Positions 34,335 to 43,832 are shown, numbered from the stretch's first letter. The stretch is DNA of 61,295 nucleotides from Bacteroidota bacterium (GCA_026391125.1 JAPLEO010000038.1:1-61295), one strand, 5' to 3'. The notes: generated from the sequence alone by a model not told the origin. Program-made: numbers and translations.

Positions 34335-35489
34335 ATGCAATTTGAACTAAGTGAAGAACAAATAATGATCCAAAAAGCGGCCAGAGATTTCGCTAAAAAT
34401 GAGTGCTTGCCAGGAGTCATTGATAGGGATGAAAAACAGCGATTCCCAAGAGAACAAGTCATGAAATTAGCTGAGTTGGGATTTATGGGAATGATGGTAG
34501 ATCCTGCGTATGGTGGAAGTGGAATGGATACCATGAGTTATGTGCTTGCGATGGAAGAAATTAGTAAAGTGGATGCAAGTACAAGTGTTTGTATGAGTGT
34601 AAACAATAGTTTGGTATGTTGGGGATTAGAAAAATTTGCAAATGAAGAACAGAAACAAAAATATTTAACTCCACTAGCACAGGGTATAAAAAATGGAGAG
34701 CTTTATGTGGGTGCTTTTTTATTAAGTGAACCAGAAGCAGGAAGTGATGCTACCAGTCAACAGACTAAAGCAGAAGACATGGGAGATCATTATCTTATCA
34801 ATGGAACTAAGAACTGGATCACCAATGGCTCATCTGCATCGGTATATTTAGTGATTGCCCAAACGGATGTTTCAAAAGGTAGTCATGGAATCAATGCCTT
34901 TATTGTTGAAAAATCATCGACTGGTGTTACTGTTGCAGCTAAGGAGAATAAATTAGGTATTCGCGGTAGTGATACGCATACTATCATGTTTACTGATGTT
35001 AAAGTGCCAAAAGAAAACAGGATTGGTGAAGATGGTTCTGGATTCAAATTTGCCATGAAAACATTGGCAGGAGGTAGAATCGGTATTGCTTCCCAGGCTT
35101 TAGGGATTGCTAGTGGTGCGTATGAATTAGCGTTGGCGTATAGCAAACAACGTAAGGCATTTGGTAAAGAAATCATGCATCACCAAGCCATTCAATTTAA
35201 GCTTGCTGATATGGCTACTAGAATTGAAGCAGCAAGGTTATTGTGTTTAAAAGCCGCATGGGAAAAAGACAATGGGATTGATTATACTTTAAGTTCTTCG
35301 ATGGCGAAGGTATTTGCTAGTGAAACAGCTATGTGGACTACCACTGAAGCCGTACAAATTCACGGTGGATATGGTTTTGTGAAAGAGTATCATGTAGAGC
35401 GACTCATGCGCGATGCTAAGATCACGCAAATCTATGAGGGTACTAGCGAAGTTCAAAGGATTGTAATTAGTAGAAGTATTTTGAAATAG
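34335..35489 (+). CDS. Acyl-CoA dehydrogenase (short-chain type)
   Basis: A 384-residue FAD enzyme that introduces the trans-2 double bond in acyl-CoA during beta-oxidation or branched-chain amino-acid breakdown. N-terminal helical domain with AYGGSGMDTMSYVLAMEEISK, middle beta domain with SEPEAGSDATS and NGTKNWITNG (flavin/substrate loops), C-terminal domain with RKAFGKEIMHHQAIQFKLADM, QIHGGYGFVKEYHVERLMRDAKITQIYEGTSE. The catalytic base is probably the Glu of YEGTSE. Closest by eye to butyryl/short-branched dehydrogenases. No electron-transfer flavoprotein genes are adjacent. The upstream double palindrome suggests regulated expression. Confidence 0.93.
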   Translation: MQFELSEEQIMIQKAARDFAKNECLPGVIDRDEKQRFPREQVMKLAELGFMGMMVDPAYGGSGMDTMSYVLAMEEISKVDASTSVCMSVNNSLVCWGLEKFANEEQKQKYLTPLAQGIKNGELYVGAFLLSEPEAGSDATSQQTKAEDMGDHYLINGTKNWITNGSSASVYLVIAQTDVSKGSHGINAFIVEKSSTGVTVAAKENKLGIRGSDTHTIMFTDVKVPKENRIGEDGSGFKFAMKTLAGGRIGIASQALGIASGAYELALAYSKQRKAFGKEIMHHQAIQFKLADMATRIEAARLLCLKAAWEKDNGIDYTLSSSMAKVFASETAMWTTTEAVQIHGGYGFVKEYHVERLMRDAKITQIYEGTSEVQRIVISRSILK

Positions 35490-35505
35490 TTATTTTAGAA
35501 ACGAG

Positions 35506-35539
35506 AGGCCCAATGAATTACATTGGGCCTTTTGCTTTT
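35506..35539 (+). terminator. Intrinsic terminator of the acyl-CoA dehydrogenase gene
   Basis: AGGCCCAATG (35506-35515) pairs perfectly with CATTGGGCCT (35521-35530) around AATTA, followed by a T-rich tail. Confidence 0.88.
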
Positions 35540-35608
35540 ATAAAGGATTAAGGAACTAATTTTACAATTGATACAGTTTCATTCTACTTTTTTTAAAACG
35601 CAACTTAG

Positions 35609-36277
35609 ATGTCAGTTCAGGAAGACAATTATTTAAATATTACATCCGAATTGGATCAGGCAAATGTTGCTTTAATAGCAGTTAGTAAAACAAAACCGAA
35701 TGAGGATATAGAAGCATTGTATAGCTTAGGCCAACGGGCATTCGGAGAAAATTATGTACAGGAATTGGTTGATAAGCAAGCTGCTTTACCAAAAGATATT
35801 CAATGGCATTTTATTGGTCATTTGCAATCAAATAAAGTAAAATACATAGCCCCATTTGTACACTTAATTCATGGTGTTGATAGTTTGAAATTATTGTCAG
35901 AAATTAATAAGCAAGCTCAAAAAGCTGGGAGGGTAATTAACTGCTTATTACAAATGCATATTGCTACTGAGGACACTAAATTCGGGATGGATGTTACTGA
36001 ATTGCAAGAAGCATTAACTGCATCGATTCATTTACCTTTTGTATCTATCAAGGGCTTAATGGGAATGGCAACATTTAGCGATAATCAAGAGCAAGTTAGA
36101 AGTGAATTTAAAAACTTGTATCAGCATTTTCAAAATATGCAATCAAATCATGGGGCACCTTTTACGATTTTAAGTATGGGAATGAGTGGCGATTATAAAA
36201 TGGCGATGGAAGAAGGGTCTACAATGGTTAGGATCGGAAGTTTACTATTTGGTGCAAGAAGCTATAACGCCAGCTAG
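35609..36277 (+). CDS. Pyridoxal phosphate homeostasis protein (YggS/PLPBP family)
   Basis: A 222-residue PLP-binding TIM barrel without enzymatic activity, thought to keep PLP and amino-acid pools balanced. The PLP lysine is in LIAVSKTKPNEDIEALY (about residue 30), then FGENYVQELVDKQAAL, IQWHFIGHLQSNKVKYIAP, VNCLLQMHIATEDTKFGM and the phosphate-binding end LSMGMSGDYKMAMEEGSTMVRIGSLLFG. Family length and all motifs present. Unlike many bacteria it is not next to proC or yggT. A bidirectional terminator separates it from the convergent S9 peptidase. Confidence 0.95.
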   Translation: MSVQEDNYLNITSELDQANVALIAVSKTKPNEDIEALYSLGQRAFGENYVQELVDKQAALPKDIQWHFIGHLQSNKVKYIAPFVHLIHGVDSLKLLSEINKQAQKAGRVINCLLQMHIATEDTKFGMDVTELQEALTASIHLPFVSIKGLMGMATFSDNQEQVRSEFKNLYQHFQNMQSNHGAPFTILSMGMSGDYKMAMEEGSTMVRIGSLLFGARSYNAS

Positions 36278-36293
36278 AGAATTATTTTTATAG

Positions 36294-36336
36294 AAAAAAA
36301 AGGAAGCCTCTGAATTTTAGAGGCTTCCTTTTTTTT
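36294..36336. terminator. Bidirectional terminator between YggS and S9 peptidase genes
   Basis: AAGGAAGCCTCT (36300-36311) pairs with AGAGGCTTCCTT (36319-36330), with seven A before and eight T after, so it serves both convergent genes. Confidence 0.92.
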
Positions 36337-36365
36337 GATTTTTGAATTTTTACTTTTGACTTTTT
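36331..36365. repeat. AT-rich TTTTTGA-word repeat
   Basis: TTTTTGATTTTTGAATTTTTACTTTTGACTTTTT-like sequence built from TTTTTGA/CTTTTGA words. The same words occur at 39703-39749 and, inverted, at 54983-55012, each time right behind a gene end. Confidence 0.5.
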
Positions 36366-36371
36366 TAGCTT

Positions 36372-38279
36372 TTATTTTAAAGTTTCTTCTAACCATTTAT
36401 AAAACTCATGATGCCATACCAACGCATTTTGAGCTTTCAAAACCCAATGGTTTTCTTCTGGTAGATACAACAGTTTACTCTTGATCCCTCTTAATTGTGC
36501 AGCTTGAAATGCTTGCTGACCTTGCTCAATCGGAACGCGATAATCTCTTCCACCTTGAACAATCATGATCGGAGTATTCCATTTGTCTACGAAATTGCTA
36601 GGTGATTGGCTAAATGAACGTTGTGCAACTGCATTGTTTTTATCCCAATAAGCGCCTCCTTTTTCCCAGTTTTCAAAAAACATTTCATCCGTTGTTCCAT
36701 ACATGCTTTTGAAATCAAAAACGCCATCGTGTGAAATGAAAGTTTTGAAACGGCCATTGTGTAAGGCTTCTAGCGCAAATACAGAGAATCCACCAAAGCT
36801 AGCACCTATACATCCCATTCTATTTTTGTCAACATAAGATTCTTTTGAAACTGCATCAATCGCACTTAAGTAATCATTAATCACTTGTCCGCCCCAATCC
36901 TTACTCACGCCTTCTGTCCATTTAGTACCTTCTCCAAATACACCTCTGCGATCTGGTGCAACAACAATATATCCCTGTGAAGCGATCAATTGAAAATTCC
37001 AACGGAACGAATAGAAAGGGTTAGTGCCTTGTGGGCCTCCTAAACAAAACAACAAGGTTGGATATTTTTTCTTTGCATCAAATCCTGGAGGATAAATCAC
37101 CCAAGTAGGCATTTGCTTACCATCAGTGGTTGTTACCATTTTATAAGCTGTGCTAACTGGGGCAATGTTTTTGTAATTGTCGTCATTCACGTTTGTTAAT
37201 TGTGAAACAACATTACTTGTCAAATCCAAACTATATATTTCAGAAGCATGATTGAAATCTACTTTTGTAAAGATCAATTCATGACCAGTTTGTCCAACAA
37301 TTCCATTCACTTCAAACTCACCCTTTGTTAATTGAGTGATCACTGGGGCCTTTCCTGTTCTATCCGGATAGGTTACTTCAAACAAATGAACCATTCCTTT
37401 CTGAGGTGCAATAAAATACAAGCTTCTGCCATCCTCGCTCCATTTAAAACTTTCTACATGCAAATCATCACGATTTCCTGTTAAGTTCATAGTTGTAAAA
37501 CCATTAGAAACTATAAGGTTCTGTTTATCTGCTTCATAACCATCGCGTTTCATTTGTAGCCATGCTAATTGCCCCTGTGTATTATAAGCAGGACTAATAT
37601 CATAACCTTTATTGTCTGCAGTAAGATTTTTTGTAGTGCCAGTTGTGATATCGTATTCGTACAAATCTGTGTTAGTACTAACTACATATTCGCTGCCATA
37701 CTTTTTCTTGGTGCTATACACAATATGTTTACCATCTGGATTCCAGATATAATCTTCGTCGCCTCCAAAGGGTTTAAGCGGACAATCAAAAAGTTCGCCT
37801 TTCATGATATCAGTAGCTACGCCTGGTTTGCCATTTACCAATGGCGCAAAAAACACGTGATCATATTTTCCATCTTCCCAAGTATCCCAATGTCGATAAT
37901 TTAAAGATTCATAGATCTGTACATTTGATTTGGTGAGGCTGGGATAGAAGTCTGAACCGGATACTGGTTTTAATTTAACTGCATCGCTGCTGATAATATA
38001 TTTACCATCCGAAGAGATCTTATCATTAACCATTAAATCAGTCGCATTACTAATTTCTTCAGCTTTCCCGCCATCAATTGGAATGCGATAGGTTTTACTG
38101 TTCCCTTTATTTAATTCAACATTGGGAACATTTACACTGTAAATGATAAATTGTTTGTCTTTTGAAATACCCATAGCGCTCACCCTTCCTAATTTCCAGA
38201 GCATCTCGGGGCTCAAATTTTGTTGTGCATAAAGATTAGCAGAGTAGCTAATCAGTAAAAAAAATAAAAACTTTCTCAT
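36372..38279 (-). CDS. Exported S9 family serine peptidase (acylaminoacyl/dipeptidyl peptidase type)
   Basis: A 635-residue prolyl-oligopeptidase-family enzyme with a signal peptide (to about residue 19, YAQQ). The N-terminal two thirds form a beta-propeller with TolB-like strands (YSVNVPNVELN, PDGKHIVYSTKK, WSEDGRSLYFI). The C-terminal alpha/beta-hydrolase carries the triad: Ser in GASFGGFS (about residue 492), Asp in VQGGRDYRVP and His in EENHWVLK. It should cut short peptides in the periplasm. The M20 gene upstream has its own terminator, so the two are separate units. Confidence 0.93.
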   Translation of the reverse strand: MRKFLFFLLISYSANLYAQQNLSPEMLWKLGRVSAMGISKDKQFIIYSVNVPNVELNKGNSKTYRIPIDGGKAEEISNATDLMVNDKISSDGKYIISSDAVKLKPVSGSDFYPSLTKSNVQIYESLNYRHWDTWEDGKYDHVFFAPLVNGKPGVATDIMKGELFDCPLKPFGGDEDYIWNPDGKHIVYSTKKKYGSEYVVSTNTDLYEYDITTGTTKNLTADNKGYDISPAYNTQGQLAWLQMKRDGYEADKQNLIVSNGFTTMNLTGNRDDLHVESFKWSEDGRSLYFIAPQKGMVHLFEVTYPDRTGKAPVITQLTKGEFEVNGIVGQTGHELIFTKVDFNHASEIYSLDLTSNVVSQLTNVNDDNYKNIAPVSTAYKMVTTTDGKQMPTWVIYPPGFDAKKKYPTLLFCLGGPQGTNPFYSFRWNFQLIASQGYIVVAPDRRGVFGEGTKWTEGVSKDWGGQVINDYLSAIDAVSKESYVDKNRMGCIGASFGGFSVFALEALHNGRFKTFISHDGVFDFKSMYGTTDEMFFENWEKGGAYWDKNNAVAQRSFSQSPSNFVDKWNTPIMIVQGGRDYRVPIEQGQQAFQAAQLRGIKSKLLYLPEENHWVLKAQNALVWHHEFYKWLEETLK

Positions 38280-38297
38280 ATGTCTTTAGTTTAAAAT

Positions 38298-38337
38298 AAA
38301 AAAGTTCATCAAGTATTAGATAATAATTGATGAACTT
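38298..38337 (-). terminator. Intrinsic terminator of the M20 hydrolase gene
   Basis: On the minus strand AAGTTCATCAA (38337-38327) pairs with TTGATGAACTT (38312-38302), followed by a T run. It starts 22 bp after the M20 stop. Confidence 0.75.
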
Positions 38338-38359
38338 CAAAAAAAGGTATGTTCAAAAA

Positions 38360-39658
38360 CTATTTTCCGCTTTTCAGTTTTGCGTAGTCGAAAACGATAT
38401 TGCAAAATGCTTTCACACCTACGTCTAATTTGCTATCGTCGATAAAGAAATCTGGTGTGTGGTGTGGCGCCGCATTTTTAGGATCCATACCTGCCGGCAT
38501 ACCACCTAAATTAAAAAAGAATGCAGGAGCAACTTCACCATAAAAAGAAAAATCTTCAGCGCCAGTTGTCCAGGTTGATTCAGAAACGTTCGACTTACCT
38601 GCAGCTGCTTCTAGTGAAGGCAACATCATTTTCACCAATGCTGGGTCATTATAAGTCACCAAAGTTTTAGTATCGATCATTACTTCTGCAGTGGCACCTG
38701 ATGCTTCTGCGATCTTGGTTGCAGTCAATTTAATTTTTTCATGAATTTCTTTCTGCATTTTAGCATCCAGTGTTCTGATCGTGCCTTCCATATTTAATTC
38801 TTCTGGAATGATATTGGCTCGAACACCACTATTAATTTTTCCAACTGTAATAACTGCTGGTGCTTTGGTTAGGTCTTCTTGTCTGCTCACAATAGTTTGC
38901 AAACCAGTTATGATCTGTGTAGCCACAACAATTGGATCAATTCCACCCCAAGGAGAAGCACCATGTGTTTGTTTGCCCTTAACTTTAATGGTAAACCAAT
39001 CAGAGCTTGCCATAAAAGAACCAGAATGAAATTTGATTTTTCCAATTTCCGTTGCAGAATTAATATGTAAACCAAAAACTGCTTCTACTTTAGGATTGCT
39101 CAAAGCGCCTTCTTTGATCATCAAAGGAGCACCACCTTCTTCAGTTCCGGGAGGACCTTCTTCAGCTGGCTGAAATAAGAAAACAATTGTACCGGGTACA
39201 TCTTTTTTGATTTTTGCTAAAGCATTCGCCGTTCCTAATAAGATAGCAGTATGTGTATCATGTCCGCATGCATGCATGACGCCAACTTTTTGTCCGCCGT
39301 ACTCACTAGTTAATTTAGAAGCAAAAGGAAGATTTACTCTTTCTACAACAGGCAAAGCATCAATATCTGCTCTTAGGGCAATTACTGGACCAGGTTTTCC
39401 ACCTCTTAAAATCGCAACTACGCCTGTTTTTGCAAATGATGCTTTAATTTCTAAGCCAAGTCCTTGCAATTTTGATACGATATAATTCATCGTATTAGTT
39501 TCGCGATTTGAAAGCTCTGGATATTGGTGCAAATGTCTGCGCCAAGCAATAACTGAGTCATTTACGTCTTTGGCATATTTTTCAATATTGGCGGAACTGA
39601 TTTGTGCAAATGCAGCCAAAGGAAGCGCACAAATGGTAAACAGGATTGCTTTTCTCAT
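38360..39658 (-). CDS. Exported M20 family amidohydrolase/peptidase
   Basis: A 432-residue metal hydrolase with a signal peptide (to about residue 18, AFAQ). The binuclear metal ligands are recognisable: Cys and His in MHACGHDTH (about residue 115), the Glu pair in QPAEEGPPG, His in FGLHIN and a final His in NAAPHHTPDF. The Cys ligand and overall layout match the hippurate/IAA-amino-acid amidohydrolase branch (M20D) rather than dipeptidases. A satellite dimerisation domain spans about 215-330. Being exported, it likely processes N-acyl amino acids or peptides in the periplasm. Confidence 0.92.
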   Translation of the reverse strand: MRKAILFTICALPLAAFAQISSANIEKYAKDVNDSVIAWRRHLHQYPELSNRETNTMNYIVSKLQGLGLEIKASFAKTGVVAILRGGKPGPVIALRADIDALPVVERVNLPFASKLTSEYGGQKVGVMHACGHDTHTAILLGTANALAKIKKDVPGTIVFLFQPAEEGPPGTEEGGAPLMIKEGALSNPKVEAVFGLHINSATEIGKIKFHSGSFMASSDWFTIKVKGKQTHGASPWGGIDPIVVATQIITGLQTIVSRQEDLTKAPAVITVGKINSGVRANIIPEELNMEGTIRTLDAKMQKEIHEKIKLTATKIAEASGATAEVMIDTKTLVTYNDPALVKMMLPSLEAAAGKSNVSESTWTTGAEDFSFYGEVAPAFFFNLGGMPAGMDPKNAAPHHTPDFFIDDSKLDVGVKAFCNIVFDYAKLKSGK

Positions 39659-39702
39659 TGATTTGATTTAGTTAGCTAGGTGTTCAAGTTAAGTCAAAAT
39701 TT

Positions 39703-39749
39703 AAAATTCAAAAGTCAAAACCGTATATTTATTTTGATTTTTGAATTTT
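39703..39749 (-). terminator. AT-rich long hairpin after the mutase gene, also a dispersed repeat
   Basis: AAAATTCAAAAGTCAAAA (39703-39720) pairs with TTTTGATTTTTGAATTTT (39732-39749), 18 bp with one G-T pair, loop of 11 nt. It lies directly after the mutase stop on the minus strand and could end transcription. Its words recur at 36331-36365 and 54983-55012. Confidence 0.5.
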
Positions 39750-39759
39750 GATTTTTGGT

Positions 39760-41316
39760 TTATTTATATTCTCCATAAACGCGTCTTAATGCATCTGAGA
39801 TCTCACCAAGGGTACAAAGATTCTCTACTGCTTCAACTACAATTGGCATCAGGTTTTCGGTAGATCTGGCAGTGTTTTCTATGGCTTGTAAAAGCATTGT
39901 TACTTTCTCCTGGTCTCTTTTTGAACGAAGCTCTTTCAGCTTATCAGATTGAATGGTTCGGATGCTGTCATCGATTTTAAAACCAGGGATGGTATTGGTT
40001 TCTTTTACTTGAAATTTATTAACGCCAACAATGATCTTTTCACCACTTTCGATATTGCGTTGGTATTCATAAGCACTTCGAGCAATCTCGTCTTGCATAA
40101 AGCCAGATTCAATGGCACTAACACTACCGCCCATTGCATCCATTTTAGCGATTAGGGCAAGTGCTTTAGCTTCAATTTCGTTGGTCAGTGATTCTACAAA
40201 ATAGCTACCAGCTAATGGATCAACAGTATCGGATGCCCCACTTTCAAATGCAACAATTTGCTGTGTACGAAGTGCTACACGAGCTGCATCTTCTGTTGGT
40301 AAACTAAGTGCTTCATCATAGCCGTTGGTATGTAAACTTTGTGTGCCTCCTAAAACTGCTGAAAGAGTTTGGATGGTTACCCTACAAATATTATTAAGGG
40401 GTTGTTGGGCTGTTAAAGTAGCGCCGCCAGTTTGTGTATGAAAGCGCAACATCATCGCTTTTTCATCTGTTGCACCTAAATCTTTCATCATTGTGGCCCA
40501 CATTCTTCTAGCTGCTCGAAACTTTGCAACCTCTTCAAATAAGTTATTATGGGCATTAAAAAAGAAAGAAAGTCTTTTTCCAAAAACATTGATGTCAAGG
40601 CCTTTTGCAAGTGCAGCCTGTACATAGGCTTTACCGTTGCTTAGTGTAAAGGCAATTTCTTGTACAGCTGTGCTGCCTGCTTCTCGTATATGATAGCCAC
40701 TGATTGAAATGGTGTTCCATTTTGGTACTTCTTTTGCACACCATTCGAAAATGTCTGTAATGATCCGCATGGATGGTTTAGGCGGATAAATATAAGTGCC
40801 TCTAGCTGCGTATTCTTTCAGGATATCGTTTTGTATGGTACCCGAGATTTTTTTCAGATCGGCGCCTTGCTTTTTTGCCAATGCTACATAAAATGCCAAC
40901 AAAATAAAACCTGTAGAATTGATGGTCATAGAAGTAGAAACCTGTTCTAGATTAATCCCCGAAAAAAGGGTTTCCATATCCTCCAAGCTATCAATTGCTA
41001 CACCTACTTTTCCAACTTCTCCCTCAGACAGACTATGGTCGCTATCATATCCTATTTGTGTAGGCAGATCAAATGCAACACTTAATCCCATTACACCTTG
41101 TGATAATAAAAAATGGTATCGTTTATTGCTTTCTTCGGCAGTAGAAAATCCAGCGTATTGGCGCATTGTCCATAATTTGCCACGATACATATCGGGCTGA
41201 ACGCCTCTGGTATAGGGGAACTCTCCTGGGATTTCTTTTTGTTCAGTAGTTGGTGCAGCGTAATAAACTTTATTGATTTCAATCCCGCTATCAGTGAAAC
41301 ATTTTTTCTCGCTCAT
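39760..41316 (-). CDS. Methylmalonyl-CoA mutase, large catalytic subunit (no B12 domain)
   Basis: The 518 residues form the TIM-barrel half of methylmalonyl-CoA mutase, which interconverts succinyl-CoA and methylmalonyl-CoA with adenosylcobalamin. Substrate-selecting residues of canonical mutases are kept: Tyr54 in TMRQYAGF and Arg172 in [11 protein letters not shown], equivalents of Propionibacterium Tyr89 and Arg207; isobutyryl-CoA mutases have Phe and Gln. The C-terminal cobalamin domain (DxHxxG) is absent, so a separate small B12 subunit must exist elsewhere. I use the ATG at 41316; a longer frame to 41370 adds residues unlike the family. A hypothetical membrane protein gene lies 106 bp upstream. 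Confidence 0.9.
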   Translation of the reverse strand: MSEKKCFTDSGIEINKVYYAAPTTEQKEIPGEFPYTRGVQPDMYRGKLWTMRQYAGFSTAEESNKRYHFLLSQGVMGLSVAFDLPTQIGYDSDHSLSEGEVGKVGVAIDSLEDMETLFSGINLEQVSTSMTINSTGFILLAFYVALAKKQGADLKKISGTIQNDILKEYAARGTYIYPPKPSMRIITDIFEWCAKEVPKWNTISISGYHIREAGSTAVQEIAFTLSNGKAYVQAALAKGLDINVFGKRLSFFFNAHNNLFEEVAKFRAARRMWATMMKDLGATDEKAMMLRFHTQTGGATLTAQQPLNNICRVTIQTLSAVLGGTQSLHTNGYDEALSLPTEDAARVALRTQQIVAFESGASDTVDPLAGSYFVESLTNEIEAKALALIAKMDAMGGSVSAIESGFMQDEIARSAYEYQRNIESGEKIIVGVNKFQVKETNTIPGFKIDDSIRTIQSDKLKELRSKRDQEKVTMLLQAIENTARSTENLMPIVVEAVENLCTLGEISDALRRVYGEYK

Positions 41317-41422
41317 GATACATGCATTTGATATAGATTGATAAAGGCATACCCTTATTCTATCTATCAAATTTAAGCAAGAATGGCTGTTCTTAATTTG
41401 TTTATTTCAATCAAAAATTATT

Positions 41423-41926
41423 CTACATTAATTTTTTTGCCTCATAACTTAAAGCTGCTGAAACAAGTTGATGTATATCTGCTTTACTATCGTTCATCAA
41501 TAATTGCAAGATATTTTTATTGAGGTCTAATCCGCTTGCATTGGTTGGGAGAGATCTCGCAATTTGATTGATGATCAAAAGGTTTTGGTCTTTTAAATTT
41601 TTGAGCGATTTCCAGGCGTCTGCGCTTACATAGATCTGCTGACTAATATTGTATTCAAACTCTTCCCGAACTTGTTTGGTGAGTAGATCCTGCATTTCAC
41701 CGGCACTGATGCCTGAGATATTAGAGCGACTGATTACATTGGGCAAAGCGATGCGATCTGCTAAAAGGGTCAGTCGTTCATATGCCTGCAATTGAAGTCC
41801 ACTATGTTGGTTGTTCGCCGACTTTTCAAAAGCTTGAACTTTTCTTTGTAAAAAGATCAACCAGCCCGCCAATCCCGCGATCAAAACCCCGATCAAAACC
41901 GTAAAAAACATTGTTGTATCCAACAT
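41423..41926 (-). CDS. Hypothetical single-pass membrane protein
   Basis: I do not recognise this 167-residue protein. One membrane segment at about residues 5-26 (MFFTVLIGVLIAGLAGWLIFL) is followed by a cytoplasm-facing helical domain rich in Leu, Gln and Asn (RLTLLADRIALPNVI, MQDLLTKQVREEFEYNISQQIYVS, NQIARSLPTNASGLDLNKNILQLL). The start is the ATG at 41926; the next codon upstream in frame that could start is a TTG. A TATTTTTG box lies 14 bp upstream. It may share a transcript with the mutase gene, but a 106-bp gap makes that uncertain. Confidence 0.7.
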   Translation of the reverse strand: MLDTTMFFTVLIGVLIAGLAGWLIFLQRKVQAFEKSANNQHSGLQLQAYERLTLLADRIALPNVISRSNISGISAGEMQDLLTKQVREEFEYNISQQIYVSADAWKSLKNLKDQNLLIINQIARSLPTNASGLDLNKNILQLLMNDSKADIHQLVSAALSYEAKKLM

Positions 41927-41940
41927 AGCCAAATTTTAAA

Positions 41941-41948
41941 CAAAAATA
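41941..41948 (-). promoter_or_regulatory. -7 box of the hypothetical membrane protein gene
   Basis: Minus-strand TATTTTTG (41948-41941), an exact TAnnTTTG match 14 bp before the ATG at 41926. Confidence 0.4.
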
Positions 41949-42021
41949 GGGTAAAGCAGTCTTGAACCATGATTTTCCAGTTATCGAAAACAGTCTTAAC
42001 AGATTTAAAACAGAATGATTG

Positions 42022-42029
42022 TAAATTTG
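42022..42029 (+). promoter_or_regulatory. -7 box of the A-type Fe-S carrier gene
   Basis: TAAATTTG followed by C, 17 bp before the start at 42047; exact TAnnTTTG match. Confidence 0.45.
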
Positions 42030-42046
42030 CTCTCTAAACTTGAATT

Positions 42047-42391
42047 ATGGAAGTAGCAGTTATATCAGCAGTTAAATTAACGGTGGGTGCAGTGGAAGAA
42101 ATAAAGCGATTAATGGGTGAACCCGGATTTGATACTACACAGCGATTAAGAGTTGGTGTGAAAGGCGGTGGATGTAGCGGAATGACCTATGTGCTAGGCT
42201 TTGACATGCAGGAAGAAGGAGATGAAGTATTTGAAATTGAAGGAATTGGATGTATTATGAATAAGAGTCATCAGATCTACCTTTATGGCATGGAAGTAGA
42301 TTGGAAAGGTGGTTTGAATAGCCGTGGATTCACTTTCTCAAATCCCAATGCAAGCAGTACTTGCGGTTGCGGAACCTCATTTGCAGTATAA
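42047..42391 (+). CDS. A-type iron-sulfur cluster carrier (HesB/IscA/SufA family)
   Basis: A 114-residue Fe-S assembly protein that receives clusters from the scaffold and hands them to apo-proteins. The three ligand Cys are present: GGCSGMTYVL (about residue 43) and the C-terminal STCGCGTSF with CxC. RLRVGVKGGGCSG and FSNPNASSTCGCG are diagnostic. The gene is alone, with its own promoter and terminator, and not part of a suf or isc operon, so it cannot be typed as SufA, IscA or ErpA from context. Confidence 0.95.
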   Translation: MEVAVISAVKLTVGAVEEIKRLMGEPGFDTTQRLRVGVKGGGCSGMTYVLGFDMQEEGDEVFEIEGIGCIMNKSHQIYLYGMEVDWKGGLNSRGFTFSNPNASSTCGCGTSFAV

Positions 42392-42411
42392 TTTGTAAAT
42401 AAACTTTATTG

Positions 42412-42438
42412 AAAAAGCCACTTTGAGTGGCTTTTTTT
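42412..42438 (+). terminator. Intrinsic terminator of the Fe-S carrier gene
   Basis: AAAAGCCACT (42413-42422) pairs with AGTGGCTTTT (42426-42435) around TTG and ends in a T run. It abuts the stop of the convergent porin gene. Confidence 0.88.
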
Positions 42439-42439
42439 A

Positions 42440-43774
42440 TTAGAAGTCTGCGTGCAATCTTAGTCCAATGATATGTACTGGCCCTCGATCCTGATTATAG
42501 GCTGGATGCCATACAAACTGATAATCTGGACTGATAAAGACTTGTTTTACCAAATGTGCTGAATAGTATGCTTCGATGATTTGTTCAGCACCATAATTCA
42601 ATTTTCCGTCTCCAATCAAGAAGCCATATCCGCCCTGTTTTAAATATTGTCTATGTGTTGCCGACAAATTATTGTTGATATATGCAATGGCAAAGCGATC
42701 TTTTTTTCTTTTCCATAGGTCTCCATCAAACTGCATACCTGTAGTAAAGCTTTGATCAATTTCAGTGAAGGCCCAACTTTCGTTTTTACCATCATTGATA
42801 CTTGCTTTTACAAAAAAGTGAAAGCTTCCAAAATGATTATCTGCACTTCCATAAAACCCCCATTTTGTTCTTCCATATTTTCTTGTAACCGTGATATCGG
42901 GAGGGGTGCCTGGCATAAAATAAATGATATCATTACTTTCCTGATAGTTCCCCATATTGGCATAGTTAATAAAATAGCCAAGATGTACGGTACTAAACTG
43001 TTTCTCTGATTTTTGGAATAAGTGTGTTTTCTCTAATTCTAGCACAAAGCCCATCGCCTTGCCCCACTTGAATTGTAAGTTCGGACCATTCGCTTCAGTA
43101 GGTACCGTTGTGAGTGCCATTCTTGCTGCCCAATCTTTATATACCGCTTGAATAACTGCTCCCATGGTATATCCTCTTGTATTGGCTGGATAATCCCAAG
43201 CACCATTTCCCATCAATGCCCAGTTAAAAAATTGTGTTCTTGGATCATGACTAATTTGAGAGTCATCAAAAAAATCGGTCAGACTAAATTTACCCGCAAT
43301 TACTGATAGGTAATCTTTGTGCGTGGTTTCAGCAATTTGATTGATATCATCCGCTACTTTTTCTAAGGAACTACTCAATGGAAATCTTTGTTCAAAATAA
43401 AGTCTACCAATAAAAGGTTTGGGAGTAGGGTCGCCTACACGGTACACTTCACCGTTACTAAAACCTGCAATCCCCAAAGTTTTACTTAATCCTTTGCCAC
43501 CAGCTGCTTCTGGGTTGAATACAAAATAAGTGTTTTTTGAAGCCTTGTATTTCAAAAATAACGTAGTTGAAAAGGAGGTTCTGGTAGGTTCACTTGTCTG
43601 TAAACTGTTATCTCCTGAATAAGCTGCATTAAATTTAAAATGGTATTGTGGAATGATGGTTGCCTGCCAATGAATGGACCATTTTTTATTCTGACTCTTT
43701 ATGGAATCTTTTTGGGCATGGGTGTATTGCTGAATGAATAGCAATACAATTATAGTGGGGTATAATTTACGCAT
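42440..43774 (-). CDS. Carbohydrate-selective porin (OprB family)
   Basis: A 444-residue outer-membrane barrel with a signal peptide (to about residue 20, THAQ). The OprB pattern is clear towards the end: GSADNHFGSFHFF, IAYINNNLSATHRQYLKQGGYGFLIGDG, YGAEQIIEAYYSAHL, ISPDYQFVWHPAYNQDRGPVHIIGLRLHADF, the last ending in Phe as barrels do. OprB porins let sugars cross the outer membrane; in Bacteroidota this branch is broad and substrate is not certain. I start at ATG 43774 (a TTG lies two codons upstream). It lies downstream of the efflux operon, separated by a strong terminator. Confidence 0.85.
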   Translation of the reverse strand: MRKLYPTIIVLLFIQQYTHAQKDSIKSQNKKWSIHWQATIIPQYHFKFNAAYSGDNSLQTSEPTRTSFSTTLFLKYKASKNTYFVFNPEAAGGKGLSKTLGIAGFSNGEVYRVGDPTPKPFIGRLYFEQRFPLSSSLEKVADDINQIAETTHKDYLSVIAGKFSLTDFFDDSQISHDPRTQFFNWALMGNGAWDYPANTRGYTMGAVIQAVYKDWAARMALTTVPTEANGPNLQFKWGKAMGFVLELEKTHLFQKSEKQFSTVHLGYFINYANMGNYQESNDIIYFMPGTPPDITVTRKYGRTKWGFYGSADNHFGSFHFFVKASINDGKNESWAFTEIDQSFTTGMQFDGDLWKRKKDRFAIAYINNNLSATHRQYLKQGGYGFLIGDGKLNYGAEQIIEAYYSAHLVKQVFISPDYQFVWHPAYNQDRGPVHIIGLRLHADF

Positions 43775-43832
43775 GCCCAAAGATAATATTTAGTTGTGTC
43801 TAAAAATTAATTTAGTCTATTATAAATTGATT

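Noticed and set aside
39760..41316. Idea that the mutase is an isobutyryl-CoA type because of a Gln in AYVQAAL
   Set aside because: The true specificity positions are the Tyr of RQYAGF and the Arg of [11 protein letters not shown], both of methylmalonyl type; the Gln is at a different position.
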